The position numbers and the translations under genes were made by a program. Source: Neptuniibacter caesariensis (lineage in GTDB: Bacteria > Pseudomonadota > Gammaproteobacteria > Pseudomonadales > Balneatricaceae). From it: DNA of 39,754 bases. Within the stretch, counting starts at the first letter, position 1, and each line of letters opens with the position of its first letter. Below are positions 7,383 to 16,612 of the stretch, piece after piece. The stretch covers positions 1,511,021 to 1,550,774 of the forward strand of contig NZ_CH724125.1 of NCBI RefSeq assembly GCF_000153345.1, in the 5' to 3' direction. Below the pieces are notes generated by a model. The model made no database searches. It saw only the letters and a program-made list of their open reading frames with translations, and was not told where the DNA came from.

Positions 7383-9419
7383 ATGCTGTCTTGGATAACT
7401 CCCTTTTTTGGTGCAAGTATTATTTCTGTATCACTTGCATTCGTATTTGCTATTCAGTTTTATCGCAAACGTAGCTGCTATTCCCTTACACTGGCTGCAC
7501 TTTTCAATTCATTTTGGCTGTTTAGTCTATCCCCTTCTGACGGAAACCTTAATTTTCAGGGTAGCCTAAGTCTTTTTTTCGAGTGCATGCACTACAGTAT
7601 CTGGATACTGGCAATATCACGCGCCTTCCCTGAATCCAGTTCACAAGAACAACTAAAAGTTCATCAAAGCATTTTCTGGCTTGCCTGGGGTATTACCCTA
7701 TCTGTTTGCTTACTCCCTTACCTTGGTATAACAATCAACCCCGCTTTAGGCAGTCTGCTAGCACTGGGACTCACTTTTTCCACTATTTGGTGCACAGAAA
7801 AGCTTTATCGCTTCAGCAGTCATGACAGGCAAATTAAAATGCTGAGTATCAGCATAGGAATTCTGCTCTTCTATGATCTGTTTTATCACTCTTACTCAAT
7901 GTTTGATTCCAGTAATAAGGTAGAATTAACCCACTTACGCGCATCCGTGTATCTAGCGGCCTGCTTTATAATGGCCATAGGTTTGATGGTTCTACCTGGG
8001 TCACATGAAACACCCCCTTCTACGATAAAACTATCTCAGAAAGCCGCTTTTTATGGCTCAACTCTTTTAACGTCTGCTCTTTTATTAACCCTGATTTTTC
8101 TGGGTGGATACTATATTCAAAGCCTAAGCGGAAGCTGGTTAAACACACTGTTTATTTTTGTAACTTTTACGGCCGTTTTTGCCATCGTAACGGTTTACAC
8201 ATCAAGAAAAGTTCGCGCAGAAATAGTTGTATTTATTAACAAGCACTTTTATAGCCATGTATACAACTATCGGGAAGAGTGGCTAAAAATCAGCAATATC
8301 CTTTCTCAGAACAGCGATAGATCTCCCTATGAACTTTCGCTAGAGATCATGACAAAAGCATTTAATTGCGATCACGGCATGATCTGGGTGAAAAGCGACT
8401 CTAGCTTTACCCCCAAATTTTCTACGAAAGACTTTGGTGATATCAATCTGCTTGCGGAACCAGCAGACTCAGAATTTGTAAACTGTATGATTCATCATGA
8501 TTGGATCTTTTACCCTGCTGCGACTTGCTCTGAAGAGATAGGAGCACACAATAACTCACTACCAGCATGGGCGCCTGACATCCCAGACCTATGGATTATC
8601 TCGCCCCTTTTAACCAATAATGAAGTCATTGCTTTTGTTGCGCTAACCCGTATTCAGGACCAACGCCCCACCTGGGAGGATTTGGATTTACTCAGAACAA
8701 TCGGCTCACAGCTAGCCGCCCACATTAAACTGCATATACAAGAAGAAAAGCTGGAAGAACAATTGCAGCTCAATGTCTATAACAAGCTGAGCTCATTTGT
8801 TATGCACGATCTTAACAACCTGATTGCTCAACAAGATCTGGTCGTTAAAAATGCAGATAAGCATATTTCAAATCCCGCTTTTGTTGCCGACGCGATCAGC
8901 ACTGTTCAAAACTCCGTAAAACGGATGAAAGCACTGTTATACAAGTTAAAAAGCAATAAACCTGAAGATCTGGAACAAACCAATCTTCAAAAGGTTATTA
9001 AACAGGCCATACAACACAATATCAATAACACTCCTCATCCTGAATTAAGCTATTCCGGAAGCGATTTCACTGTTCTGGCAGATAAAGAGCGGTTGATGAT
9101 GTCTATTTCACACCTCATTAAGAATGCTCAAGACGCCACACCGGATGACGGCAACATTTTCATCGATGCAACCCAAACCGGAAACAAGATCTACCTTGTA
9201 ATCCGCGATACTGGCGTGGGTATGAGCTCAACCTTTATACGAGACAAACTCTTCAAGCCTTTTGAATCCACAAAAACAGACCTTGGAATGGGAATTGGTG
9301 TTTATCTGACCCGTGACTACATACAGCAACTGGGCGGAAACCTTGCAGTCAGCAGCCAACCTGGTAAAGGCACCACTTTCAAAATTGAGCTAGCACATTT
9401 TAGTGATACATATGAATAA
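7383..9419 (+). CDS. prsK: Exosortase-system sensor histidine kinase PrsK
   Basis: Membrane histidine kinase of exosortase/PEP-CTERM exopolysaccharide systems, phosphorylating PrsR. The 678 residues comprise an N-terminal set of about eight to nine membrane helices (roughly 1-275), a GAF-like region (about 300-440) and a cytoplasmic kinase core. The phosphoacceptor is His475 in FVMHDLNN; ATP-binding motifs follow (N box HLIKNAQDATPDD, G1 DTGVGMS, then KPFESTKTDLGMGIGVYLTRDY). The signal sensed is unknown. Its stop overlaps the PrsR start region, giving a coupled two-gene unit. The ribosome site at the ATG is weak. Confidence 0.94.
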   Translation: MLSWITPFFGASIISVSLAFVFAIQFYRKRSCYSLTLAALFNSFWLFSLSPSDGNLNFQGSLSLFFECMHYSIWILAISRAFPESSSQEQLKVHQSIFWLAWGITLSVCLLPYLGITINPALGSLLALGLTFSTIWCTEKLYRFSSHDRQIKMLSISIGILLFYDLFYHSYSMFDSSNKVELTHLRASVYLAACFIMAIGLMVLPGSHETPPSTIKLSQKAAFYGSTLLTSALLLTLIFLGGYYIQSLSGSWLNTLFIFVTFTAVFAIVTVYTSRKVRAEIVVFINKHFYSHVYNYREEWLKISNILSQNSDRSPYELSLEIMTKAFNCDHGMIWVKSDSSFTPKFSTKDFGDINLLAEPADSEFVNCMIHHDWIFYPAATCSEEIGAHNNSLPAWAPDIPDLWIISPLLTNNEVIAFVALTRIQDQRPTWEDLDLLRTIGSQLAAHIKLHIQEEKLEEQLQLNVYNKLSSFVMHDLNNLIAQQDLVVKNADKHISNPAFVADAISTVQNSVKRMKALLYKLKSNKPEDLEQTNLQKVIKQAIQHNINNTPHPELSYSGSDFTVLADKERLMMSISHLIKNAQDATPDDGNIFIDATQTGNKIYLVIRDTGVGMSSTFIRDKLFKPFESTKTDLGMGIGVYLTRDYIQQLGGNLAVSSQPGKGTTFKIELAHFSDTYE

Positions 9420-10776
9420 TATTGATCAACCTACAATCCTAATCGTTGAAGACGATGAGGGACTATTAAAGCAGCTCTGCTGGCACTTCGACCAATATGA
9501 AATAATTACAGCAAGCACCCGCGCGGAAGCACTAACGGCAGCTAAGCAGTACACCCCGACCATTATTTTACAGGACTTAGGGCTTCCTCCTGACCCTGAT
9601 GGAGTCTCAGAAGGCATGAAGTGCATCCAATCATTACTTAGCCTTCAACCCAATTGTAAAATTTTGGTCATGACAGGGCGCTCAGAAGAAAAAAATGCTC
9701 TGAGAGCAATTGAATTAGGGGCTTATGACTTTTTCCCTAAACCAATCAACACTGACACACTCGATCTAATTATTGAGCGAGTTATTCGAGTTCATTCGCT
9801 CGAAGAGAAAAACAGACAAAAACGTATATCATCTTCAAGCAGCATCCCAAACCTTATTACCGCAGATCCAACCATGCTGGATGTTTGTAATCTAGTAAGA
9901 AAAATCGCCCCTACACCTATTACATGTACAATTCTTGGCGAAAGCGGTGTGGGCAAAGAAGTAATCGCCAAAGCTCTTCACAACCTTAGTGAGCGGGCTG
10001 ATAAACCATTCATGGCCATTAACTGTGCTGCAATACCTGACAACCTCATGGAAAGCGAGCTATTCGGTTATGAAAAAGGTGCGTTTTCAGGCGCGATAAA
10101 ACAAACCATAGGGAAAATAGAAGCCGCTGAAGGCGGCACACTCTTTCTTGATGAAATCGGCGATATGCCGCCAAGCCTTCAGGTTAAGCTATTACGCTTC
10201 CTTCAACAGCGAGTGATACAACGCGTAGGGGGAGTAAAGGAGATTGAGATCGATGTCCGGGTTGTATGTGCCACAAACAAAAATCTCAAGTCCATGATCG
10301 AGTCAGGCGATTTCAGGGAAGACCTGTTCTATCGTATTTGCGAAATGGAGATAGACATCCCTCCCTTGAGAAACAGACAAGGCGACAAGACTCTTTTAGC
10401 ACGACATTTTCTGGATCGAGTAAATCAGGAAAACAACCTGAATATCAAAGGATTCACTGAAGAGGCGCTCAATGCCATTAATCAGTATGACTGGCCCGGC
10501 AACGTCCGCGAAATGGAGAATCGCCTAAAAACCAGCGCTATCATGTGTAATAACAATTATCTGGGTATGGATGAACTGCTTATAGAGCAAAAAGCAGAAG
10601 GGGTATCAACCGACCAACTCAAAACGTTAAAAGAAACTCGAACACATGCTGAAATTGGGGCTATAACTCAAGCCATTGCCGCTACTAATAATCTATCAGC
10701 AGCAGCAAAACTTTTGGGTATTTCAAGGCCAACCCTATATGACATGATTAAAAAGCATGAGATCCCTCTAAGCTGA
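9412..10776 (+). CDS. prsR: Sigma-54-dependent response regulator PrsR
   Basis: NtrC-like activator of exosortase systems. Receiver domain at 1-120 with acceptor Asp55 in LQDLGLPPDPDG, AAA+ domain at about 140-380 with Walker A GESGVGKE and Walker B GGTLFLDEIGDM, and a Fis-type helix-turn-helix at the C-terminus (AAAKLLGISRPTLYDMIKKH). The sigma-54-contacting loop reads GAFSGA (223-228) instead of GAFTGA. The ATG at 9412 gives the family N-terminus and overlaps the prsK stop; a GTG at 9403 in frame is the alternative. A sigma-54 promoter before the VPVPA-anchor gene at 31.7 kb is the obvious target. The 3' end overlaps the convergent ATPase gene by nine bases. Confidence 0.95.
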   Translation: MNNIDQPTILIVEDDEGLLKQLCWHFDQYEIITASTRAEALTAAKQYTPTIILQDLGLPPDPDGVSEGMKCIQSLLSLQPNCKILVMTGRSEEKNALRAIELGAYDFFPKPINTDTLDLIIERVIRVHSLEEKNRQKRISSSSSIPNLITADPTMLDVCNLVRKIAPTPITCTILGESGVGKEVIAKALHNLSERADKPFMAINCAAIPDNLMESELFGYEKGAFSGAIKQTIGKIEAAEGGTLFLDEIGDMPPSLQVKLLRFLQQRVIQRVGGVKEIEIDVRVVCATNKNLKSMIESGDFREDLFYRICEMEIDIPPLRNRQGDKTLLARHFLDRVNQENNLNIKGFTEEALNAINQYDWPGNVREMENRLKTSAIMCNNNYLGMDELLIEQKAEGVSTDQLKTLKETRTHAEIGAITQAIAATNNLSAAAKLLGISRPTLYDMIKKHEIPLS

Positions 10777-11676
10777 GGTCAATGCGTCTAATCGTTCAGA
10801 ACCTAAAATGGAGTTTTGAGAAGGGAGTTTGGAAGCTCCCTTCTTTTTCGGTTCAAAGCCCAGAGCTAGCAAACCACCCTCAGCCCTGTCTTTTATAACA
10901 CTCACGATGTAACGTTCATCAATTTCCTGTTTGCCATCAGCAAAACCATAGGAAAGCACTGTATCGCAAATCACATTAATGACCCGCGGAACACCATCGC
11001 TTAAGTAGTTAATCATGCCCAGAGCTTTGACTGTAAATAAAGGCTCTGAACGGCCTACCGCTTTAAGGCGATGCTCAATATATTTAGCCGTTTCCCCCCG
11101 ATCCAAAGAAGGAATATGATAATCAACAGCGATTCGCTGAACAAACTGCCGTAAGTTGGGGTGTTTTAGCTTATCCCGAAGTTCAGGCTGACCCACCAAG
11201 ATAATCTGCAACAACTGGTCTGCACCAAAGTTCACATTGGAGAGAGTTCTCAGTTCTTCAAGCAAGCTCAAAGAAAGATTCTGCGCTTCGTCTACGACGA
11301 GAATAACCGTATGACCTTTACGTTTCGATTTTATAAGGAAGTTCTTAAAAATGTCATACTGCTTAATCTGACTTTCCGCGCTGTAATCTAAGCCAAAAGC
11401 ATGTAATACCCAGGGTAAAAGGTCACCCATATTTTCGTGAGTATGGTTGATACACCCCAGCACCTGCCGAGAGCCTATGCCCTCTAAAACACGGGCCAGG
11501 AGAGTTGTTTTACCACAGCCAATTTCACCCGTAATTACAGTAAAACCGGCCTGGTTCAACAACCCATACTCAAGCATAGAGTACGCCGCAGTATGCACCC
11601 CCCCCATATAAAGAAGTCCCGGGTTGGTTTGCAGGGTAAACGGTTTTTCTTTGAATCCGTAAAACGCTTCGTACAC
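10768..11676 (-). CDS. Exosortase-locus ATPase (ExeA/GspA-like AAA+)
   Basis: Cytoplasmic AAA+ ATPase of the ExeA type routinely found in exosortase exopolysaccharide loci (XrtA-associated ATPase family); its exact task is unknown. The 302-residue protein starts MYEAFYGFKEKPFTL, the ExeA-type N-terminus, with Walker A GEIGCGKT at 50-57 and Walker B VILVVDEAQN at about 124-133. The start is GTG at 11676 with GAGGT seven bases upstream. It is the last gene of the minus-strand string, 16 bases after prsT, and its tail converges with prsR. The C-terminal 25 residues are low in complexity and carry the opposite-strand terminator. Confidence 0.92.
   Translation of the reverse strand: MYEAFYGFKEKPFTLQTNPGLLYMGGVHTAAYSMLEYGLLNQAGFTVITGEIGCGKTTLLARVLEGIGSRQVLGCINHTHENMGDLLPWVLHAFGLDYSAESQIKQYDIFKNFLIKSKRKGHTVILVVDEAQNLSLSLLEELRTLSNVNFGADQLLQIILVGQPELRDKLKHPNLRQFVQRIAVDYHIPSLDRGETAKYIEHRLKAVGRSEPLFTVKALGMINYLSDGVPRVINVICDTVLSYGFADGKQEIDERYIVSVIKDRAEGGLLALGFEPKKKGASKLPSQNSILGSERLDALTSA
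10820..10848 (+). terminator. Terminator of prsKR located inside the convergent ATPase gene
   Basis: GAAGGGAG (10820-10827) and CTCCCTTC (10836-10843) form an eight-pair stem with an eight-base loop, followed by TTTTT on the plus strand. It is 44 bases after the prsR stop but lies within the 3' coding part of the opposite-strand ATPase gene, where it encodes the KKKGASKLPS stretch. Confidence 0.75.
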
Positions 11677-11692
11677 TGAATTACCTCTATCG

Positions 11693-14062
11693 CTACATCT
11701 GATCTACGATTTTAGACACTTCATCTTCCCACAAGTGCGTTTCGCTTTTAGCAAGTTCCAATGCTTTTTCCAGTTCTTGCTTAGCACGAACAGATTCGCC
11801 AGCAGCCCTATAACTCATTCCCAGATGATATCTAAATTCAGCAAATTCAGGCATAGCTTCAACCGCACTTTCATGATAATAAAGAGCATTATTAGTGTCC
11901 CCTTCTAAATAGTAGATCCAGCCGAGGGTATCTAAAAAGTATGGAATTTTAGAGTTTCTAAAACGCTTTGCTAAAGACTTTGCACGCTTGAGATCAAGAT
12001 GTTCATCGGAGGATAGAATTACTGCAAGATTATTTGCAGCAATATCAAAATTGGGCTTTTGTAATAGTAGCTTTTCGTAGGTTTTAATCGCACCCAAGAA
12101 GTCACCTCGATTCTCCTGCAGACCAGCTTTGTAAAGTTCAAGTGATAGACTATCATCAACGTTTACTATCCCTCTATCTAAGACTTCTAAGGCTTCACTT
12201 ATTCTGGATTCCCTACTTAGAAAGCCAGAAAGTTGTCGATAAAAAGTTCCTTCTTTAGGATAGTTGTTCATACCTTCAACCAGCAGTTTCTCCGCTTCCT
12301 CCCTTTTATCAATAAGGAAGTAAACCTGAGCTAGCAAAGATAGAGCCTCCCTGTTATCAGTATCTTTTTCTAATACGGACTTCAAAAAGCTAACCGCATT
12401 ATCTATTTGCTTTGCCGCCACATATGAACCAACAAGTGCTCTCATAGGCTTTACTTTACTCTGAGAAGCCTCATACGCGCGCTCAAAAGCCTCAATACTC
12501 TCTAAATTCCTCTTTTGGCCCAGCAAAGCTGCCCCACGTATCTGTTCAGCTTCATCCGCTTCAATATTCAGTTTATCGATACGATCTGCTATTGCTTGAG
12601 CTTCACCCCATTTTCTTAGCGTAAGCTTTACCTGAGCGGATATTTTGAGAGCATTGATATCACGTGGATTAAGATGGAGGTATTTTTCAATTACACTTTC
12701 TAACTTCGTATATTGCCTTTGCGATAAGAGGATCTTTGCATAAGACTCAAGAATCAATTTATTACCTGAGTCTACCTCATAAGCCTGACTATAGTGATCG
12801 AGTGCTAGCTCAATTTTACCTTGCGCCTCATGAGCCTGGCCCAATAAGCCTAATATAACACTTGATGAAGGGTTATCTCGCAAGACTTCCCGAAGAGTGG
12901 AAATAGCCTTAGCTAAATCCCCCTTTACCATTGATCTTTGAGCATTCAATACGATAGCTTCCTGATTGCTTTTATCCAGCACTAATACCTGCTTAACGTA
13001 TTGGTCCCCAGAAGAAAGATTTCCTGCTTGATATTCAATTTTTGCCAGATGATTTAAAGCTTTTAAGCGAGCTTCCTGGTTGCTGAAAGCTGCAATTTTC
13101 AAAAGCAGCTCTTTCGAGTCATTCCCGTGAGGGGATTGCTCGTAAAGCTCAACTAACGCAAAATTAAGTTTAAGATCTTCAGGATGATAAATAAGTTCCT
13201 GCTTAATTAGCGCTACCGCCCTACCAAGCCCATAGAACTCCTTTAAAAAATTAGCATAAGAAAGTTTAACTTCTATATTATCTGGCAAGTCAGTCAAGGC
13301 TCGTTGCAAAACCTGATCCGCTTTTTCCCTTTCCCCGAAAAGAAGAAACTGTTTTGCCAAAGCCAAATAATATTTTTCGTCTTGAGGATACTGTTTAATT
13401 AACTCTTCAAAGGTTTGAGTCGCTCCGGCTAAATTTTTCTGCTCATTAAAGGCTCTTACCTTCATAAGTTGAACAAGAATGTTATCTTGCTTGTCTGCTT
13501 CATTTAAATAATCCAAAGCACCTAATGAATCACCTGCCTTCAAGCGCTCTGAAGCTAGCAATAATATGGCATCAATATTCTCAGGATCAATTTTCAGGGA
13601 CTCAAGCGCTTCTCTGACTCCCCCTTCAGCATCGCCTAGTTTAAAAAGCACAACCGAGTGAAAAGACCTTACTTTTGCGGAACCAGGTGCGACTCTCATT
13701 GCTTTTTCACTACGCTCCAGTGCTTTATCCAATTGCTGGGCCGTTAATTCAATTCCACCAATTGCAACTAACGCATCCACGTGATCAGGCTGAAGCTCTA
13801 TCACACGCTCAAGATACCTATGAATTTTTGCCCAATCTTTTTTTTGCTCAAACACTTTTGTAACTTCGTAAAGCGCCTCTACATGATTAGGATTTATCTG
13901 CAATGCATTACGAAACTCTATATGCGCAGCTTCATAATCACCTTTTGCGATATGCTCTTTAGCATTGGCAACATATACAGCGACCTTTTCATCCGCAGAC
14001 TGGCAGGCAGTCAATGCCAGACAACTAACGAGCATCAACACTTTCAATTTCTTATTAAACAT
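11693..14062 (-). CDS. prsT: TPR-repeat lipoprotein PrsT
   Basis: Large tetratricopeptide protein typical of exosortase exopolysaccharide loci, presumed to scaffold export or assembly in the periplasm. The N-terminus MFNKKLKVLMLVSCLALTAC has a lipobox with Cys20, predicting lipid anchoring. From about residue 30 to the end (789) it consists of consecutive 34-residue helical repeats with patterns such as ALQINPNHVEALYEV and AVEAMPEFAEFRYHLGMSYRAAGE. Length is a little under the roughly 900 residues common in the family. A good ribosome site (GGAGAAGGAT) precedes the ATG, 43 bases after the exosortase gene. Confidence 0.92.
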   Translation of the reverse strand: MFNKKLKVLMLVSCLALTACQSADEKVAVYVANAKEHIAKGDYEAAHIEFRNALQINPNHVEALYEVTKVFEQKKDWAKIHRYLERVIELQPDHVDALVAIGGIELTAQQLDKALERSEKAMRVAPGSAKVRSFHSVVLFKLGDAEGGVREALESLKIDPENIDAILLLASERLKAGDSLGALDYLNEADKQDNILVQLMKVRAFNEQKNLAGATQTFEELIKQYPQDEKYYLALAKQFLLFGEREKADQVLQRALTDLPDNIEVKLSYANFLKEFYGLGRAVALIKQELIYHPEDLKLNFALVELYEQSPHGNDSKELLLKIAAFSNQEARLKALNHLAKIEYQAGNLSSGDQYVKQVLVLDKSNQEAIVLNAQRSMVKGDLAKAISTLREVLRDNPSSSVILGLLGQAHEAQGKIELALDHYSQAYEVDSGNKLILESYAKILLSQRQYTKLESVIEKYLHLNPRDINALKISAQVKLTLRKWGEAQAIADRIDKLNIEADEAEQIRGAALLGQKRNLESIEAFERAYEASQSKVKPMRALVGSYVAAKQIDNAVSFLKSVLEKDTDNREALSLLAQVYFLIDKREEAEKLLVEGMNNYPKEGTFYRQLSGFLSRESRISEALEVLDRGIVNVDDSLSLELYKAGLQENRGDFLGAIKTYEKLLLQKPNFDIAANNLAVILSSDEHLDLKRAKSLAKRFRNSKIPYFLDTLGWIYYLEGDTNNALYYHESAVEAMPEFAEFRYHLGMSYRAAGESVRAKQELEKALELAKSETHLWEDEVSKIVDQM

Positions 14063-14105
14063 ATCCTTCTCCGGGCTGGAATTAGCTAGCCGTCCTTTAA
14101 ATTCG

Positions 14106-15677
14106 TCATTGGGGTAAAAAATGTCCGATGGAGCCTGACATTCCCCTTATAAAATTTTGCAACTGGATATCAGCCGCCAAAAAATCCTGATCACTTACAA
14201 CAATATTGACTCGAACCAATGAACCATCTGAACGGTTTTGCATAACCGCATTTTTGATCAGAGAAGCTCTGGCCAAATACTCATTGGTATATGAAACGCC
14301 CATCTGATCGATCCAGTAATAAACCAACTGAGTGAGTTCGCCTTTACGGATAACCACCCTATTCACCTCAAGGTCACCACCATTGAGGTTAAAAGCCTCT
14401 ATACGCTCATCCTCAACAACCCACCCGCCTCCGGGGATGCAGACTTTAGGGGAATGCAAAGCACTTCCATCCTTTTGTTGCGCGTAATAGACCATATATA
14501 ACCCAACTGGGTTATCCACTTTGTTGTGATAGCTACCAATGAAGTAATCATCTGGTTTGAGAATATCCAGCACATCCTGGCCAAAGGAATCTAAAACAAC
14601 ATTACGACCATCAATCCGCATGGGAAACTCAGCGAATAAGCTGCGCTCGGGAACCCTTAACTCTGAATTAAATGCGAGGTAGAGTGCACTACCGCCAATG
14701 AAAAAGGTCAGAGCAATTGCACTTAAACATGAGCGCAAAGAGAGCTGACTAACAACGCTTTTTTCAGAAGATTCAGTGGAACTAAAATCAAAAAGGTCAT
14801 GAAGCGAACCTTTTCGAATAAAAATAGCTTTAAACAACCACACCTCTGCCATAAGGCAGACAAAAGCAGCAAGAAAAACTACCCATCCTTCGAAATCGTG
14901 TAAAAAACCTTCTGCTACTTCATTTCCATACTGATTTACTAAAACTCCGGTAATGGCTATCCGCAGGCTGTTCATAAAAATCGTGACCGGAATGGTGGAT
15001 AGCACAATAAATGCCTTGAACCAAAGCGGAGTTTTTAGAAAATAGGCTACAAGTAAAGAGATACTAAGTAAGGGATAGAGATAACGAAGGCCACTGCAGG
15101 CTTCAACCACTTGAAGCTTATAGGTCCCCATATCAATAATGTTACCCTCCAGAAAAACAGGAATGCCAAAAAAGCGTATCAGTCCGGTACCCAATTCAGA
15201 AGAAACAAGCTGCAAACCCGCTGTTAAGGAGGAAATCAGAAGGTAGGGCAGTGGAATCACTAGAAATAATAACAGCAGAGGAGTTAGGGCTATTTTTAGA
15301 AAACGAAAACCACCGTACAAAAGTATTAAACCGGACAATGCTATACAAAAGCTGTAATGCTTTATCGACTCGATATCCGCTAACGTCGCCGCTAACAAAA
15401 GAGACAACGCCGCCAACAGCATAAAAATACCAAAGACAGAAGATTGCAGGGGTTCCTTCGCTAAAAACGGCAACTTCCTGTATATCATGTACCCCACAAC
15501 AAAAGGCATGAACAAGCCATGGCCATATTCAGGGCTATTCCACCATTGCTCGAACAAATTAACCAGACTTGGCGCATAAACGCAGAAAACTAGTGCGCCT
15601 AGCGCAAAGAAATAGCGTGAGTCTATGTTTTTCGCTGTATCAGCGGGCTTTGTTTCCGTTTGTACAGTCATGACCAT
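14106..15677 (-). CDS. Exosortase with fused EpsI-like domain (XrtA/XrtD type)
   Basis: Inner-membrane cysteine transpeptidase that processes proteins bearing a C-terminal PEP/VPLPA-type anchor. Residues 20 to about 295 form eight or more helices with the three conserved residues Cys194 (VVEACSGLRYL), Arg239 (FMNSLRIAI) and His260 (FLHDFEGW). Residues about 320-523 form an EpsI-like periplasmic domain containing HSPKVCIPGGGW. Because the only substrate in the window ends in a VPVPA motif, the XrtD (VPLPA-specific) class, which has this fused architecture as I recall it, fits best; XrtA is the alternative. Start chosen at ATG 15677 with AAGGA five bases ahead; a TTG at 15680 and an ATG at 15671 are alternatives. 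Overlaps pssE by about 38 bases. Confidence 0.93.
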   Translation of the reverse strand: MVMTVQTETKPADTAKNIDSRYFFALGALVFCVYAPSLVNLFEQWWNSPEYGHGLFMPFVVGYMIYRKLPFLAKEPLQSSVFGIFMLLAALSLLLAATLADIESIKHYSFCIALSGLILLYGGFRFLKIALTPLLLLFLVIPLPYLLISSLTAGLQLVSSELGTGLIRFFGIPVFLEGNIIDMGTYKLQVVEACSGLRYLYPLLSISLLVAYFLKTPLWFKAFIVLSTIPVTIFMNSLRIAITGVLVNQYGNEVAEGFLHDFEGWVVFLAAFVCLMAEVWLFKAIFIRKGSLHDLFDFSSTESSEKSVVSQLSLRSCLSAIALTFFIGGSALYLAFNSELRVPERSLFAEFPMRIDGRNVVLDSFGQDVLDILKPDDYFIGSYHNKVDNPVGLYMVYYAQQKDGSALHSPKVCIPGGGWVVEDERIEAFNLNGGDLEVNRVVIRKGELTQLVYYWIDQMGVSYTNEYLARASLIKNAVMQNRSDGSLVRVNIVVSDQDFLAADIQLQNFIRGMSGSIGHFLPQ

Positions 15678-16161
15678 CAAAATCCTTTTTCAGAAAATCC
15701 TGTATTCTATTTACCAGACCTGATGAGACTTCAAGTTTTACTGCTTCATCATTCTCGCTACGCTTTAACAATGTTTCCATCACTGCAAAAAAATCTTCAT
15801 TCGAGTCGACAATATTAACGCTAGGCAGTGTGCCAAATTGTTTAGCCGTCGCCAGTTGGTGATCATTTCGATGCTCACCCTTTGCCGCATGGCGAGGCAT
15901 TAACACCAATGGTTTAGCATGTTTAACACCGGAGATAATGGTGCCCATACCCACATGACCAATAATTATATCAGCGCGGGAGAGCCAATCATCATACTCT
16001 GTTGGCGACATGCTGATCGTAGTTCTAAAGTGCGAAGGCTTATACTTGGTCTGTCCAACCTGAGCAAACACTTCTTGATCAGGATGTTCAGCCACCCATG
16101 CATCGACAGTCTCTAGCAAGCGTTCGAAAGGTAACTGTGTACCGACAGTGACAAAGATCAT
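15640..16161 (-). CDS. PssE-like glycosyltransferase subunit (GT28 C-terminal domain)
   Basis: Catalytic, nucleotide-sugar-binding half of a split glycosyltransferase resembling PssE/Cps14G and eukaryotic Alg13. The 173 residues begin MIFVTVGTQLPFERLLETVD and include the donor-site region ADIIIGHVGMGTIISGVKHAKPLVLMPR, typical of GT28-family C-terminal domains. It needs the membrane-associated PssD-like partner encoded directly upstream, with which it shares an ATGA stop/start overlap (16158-16161). It should add one sugar to the lipid-linked repeat unit; donor and acceptor are not readable from sequence. Confidence 0.9.
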   Translation of the reverse strand: MIFVTVGTQLPFERLLETVDAWVAEHPDQEVFAQVGQTKYKPSHFRTTISMSPTEYDDWLSRADIIIGHVGMGTIISGVKHAKPLVLMPRHAAKGEHRNDHQLATAKQFGTLPSVNIVDSNEDFFAVMETLLKRSENDEAVKLEVSSGLVNRIQDFLKKDFDGHDCTNGNKAR

Positions 16162-16601
16162 ATTACCGACCCCGCATATTCCGGACCATCACTACCAGCC
16201 AAATGCTCCCACTGGGTGAGATACAGGTCTGCATAAGGCTTAACCTTCTGCCCACTGAGCGAGAGCTGCTCTGAATTAGCAATGCTATCGACCCATATAG
16301 TTCGGTAACCAAGCTTTTTACCCAACACTATAGCAAACAGGCCAACGGAAGCGCCTGTAGATAAAACCACATCCGGCTTAACCTTAAGCAAGGTTTTTAA
16401 AACGACAAAGGCCTGCCATAACAGCTTAAGCTTATTCCATCGGGATGCATCAGGTATATAGTAGAAAGGTTGCCCCGGATGGTGCTCATGATAGCTTTCC
16501 TCTGTAGAAGCAAAATGAAGCTCACAATCCTGAAAAGAGGATTTTAAACGGCACATCTGCACCCAATGACCGCCCGACGAAGATATGAGTAAAACTTTCA
16601 T
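16158..16601 (-). CDS. PssD-like glycosyltransferase subunit (Alg14 type)
   Basis: Acceptor-side, membrane-recruiting half of the split glycosyltransferase (PssD/Cps14F, Alg14 family). The 147-residue protein starts MKVLLISSSGGHWVQMCRL, the SSGGH signature of this family, and contains a hydrophobic stretch PDVVLSTGASVGLFAIVLGKK. AAGGA lies a few bases before the ATG. Together with the overlapping PssE-like gene it forms one enzyme. Confidence 0.9.
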   Translation of the reverse strand: MKVLLISSSGGHWVQMCRLKSSFQDCELHFASTEESYHEHHPGQPFYYIPDASRWNKLKLLWQAFVVLKTLLKVKPDVVLSTGASVGLFAIVLGKKLGYRTIWVDSIANSEQLSLSGQKVKPYADLYLTQWEHLAGSDGPEYAGSVI

Positions 16602-16612
16602 AAAAAATCCTT

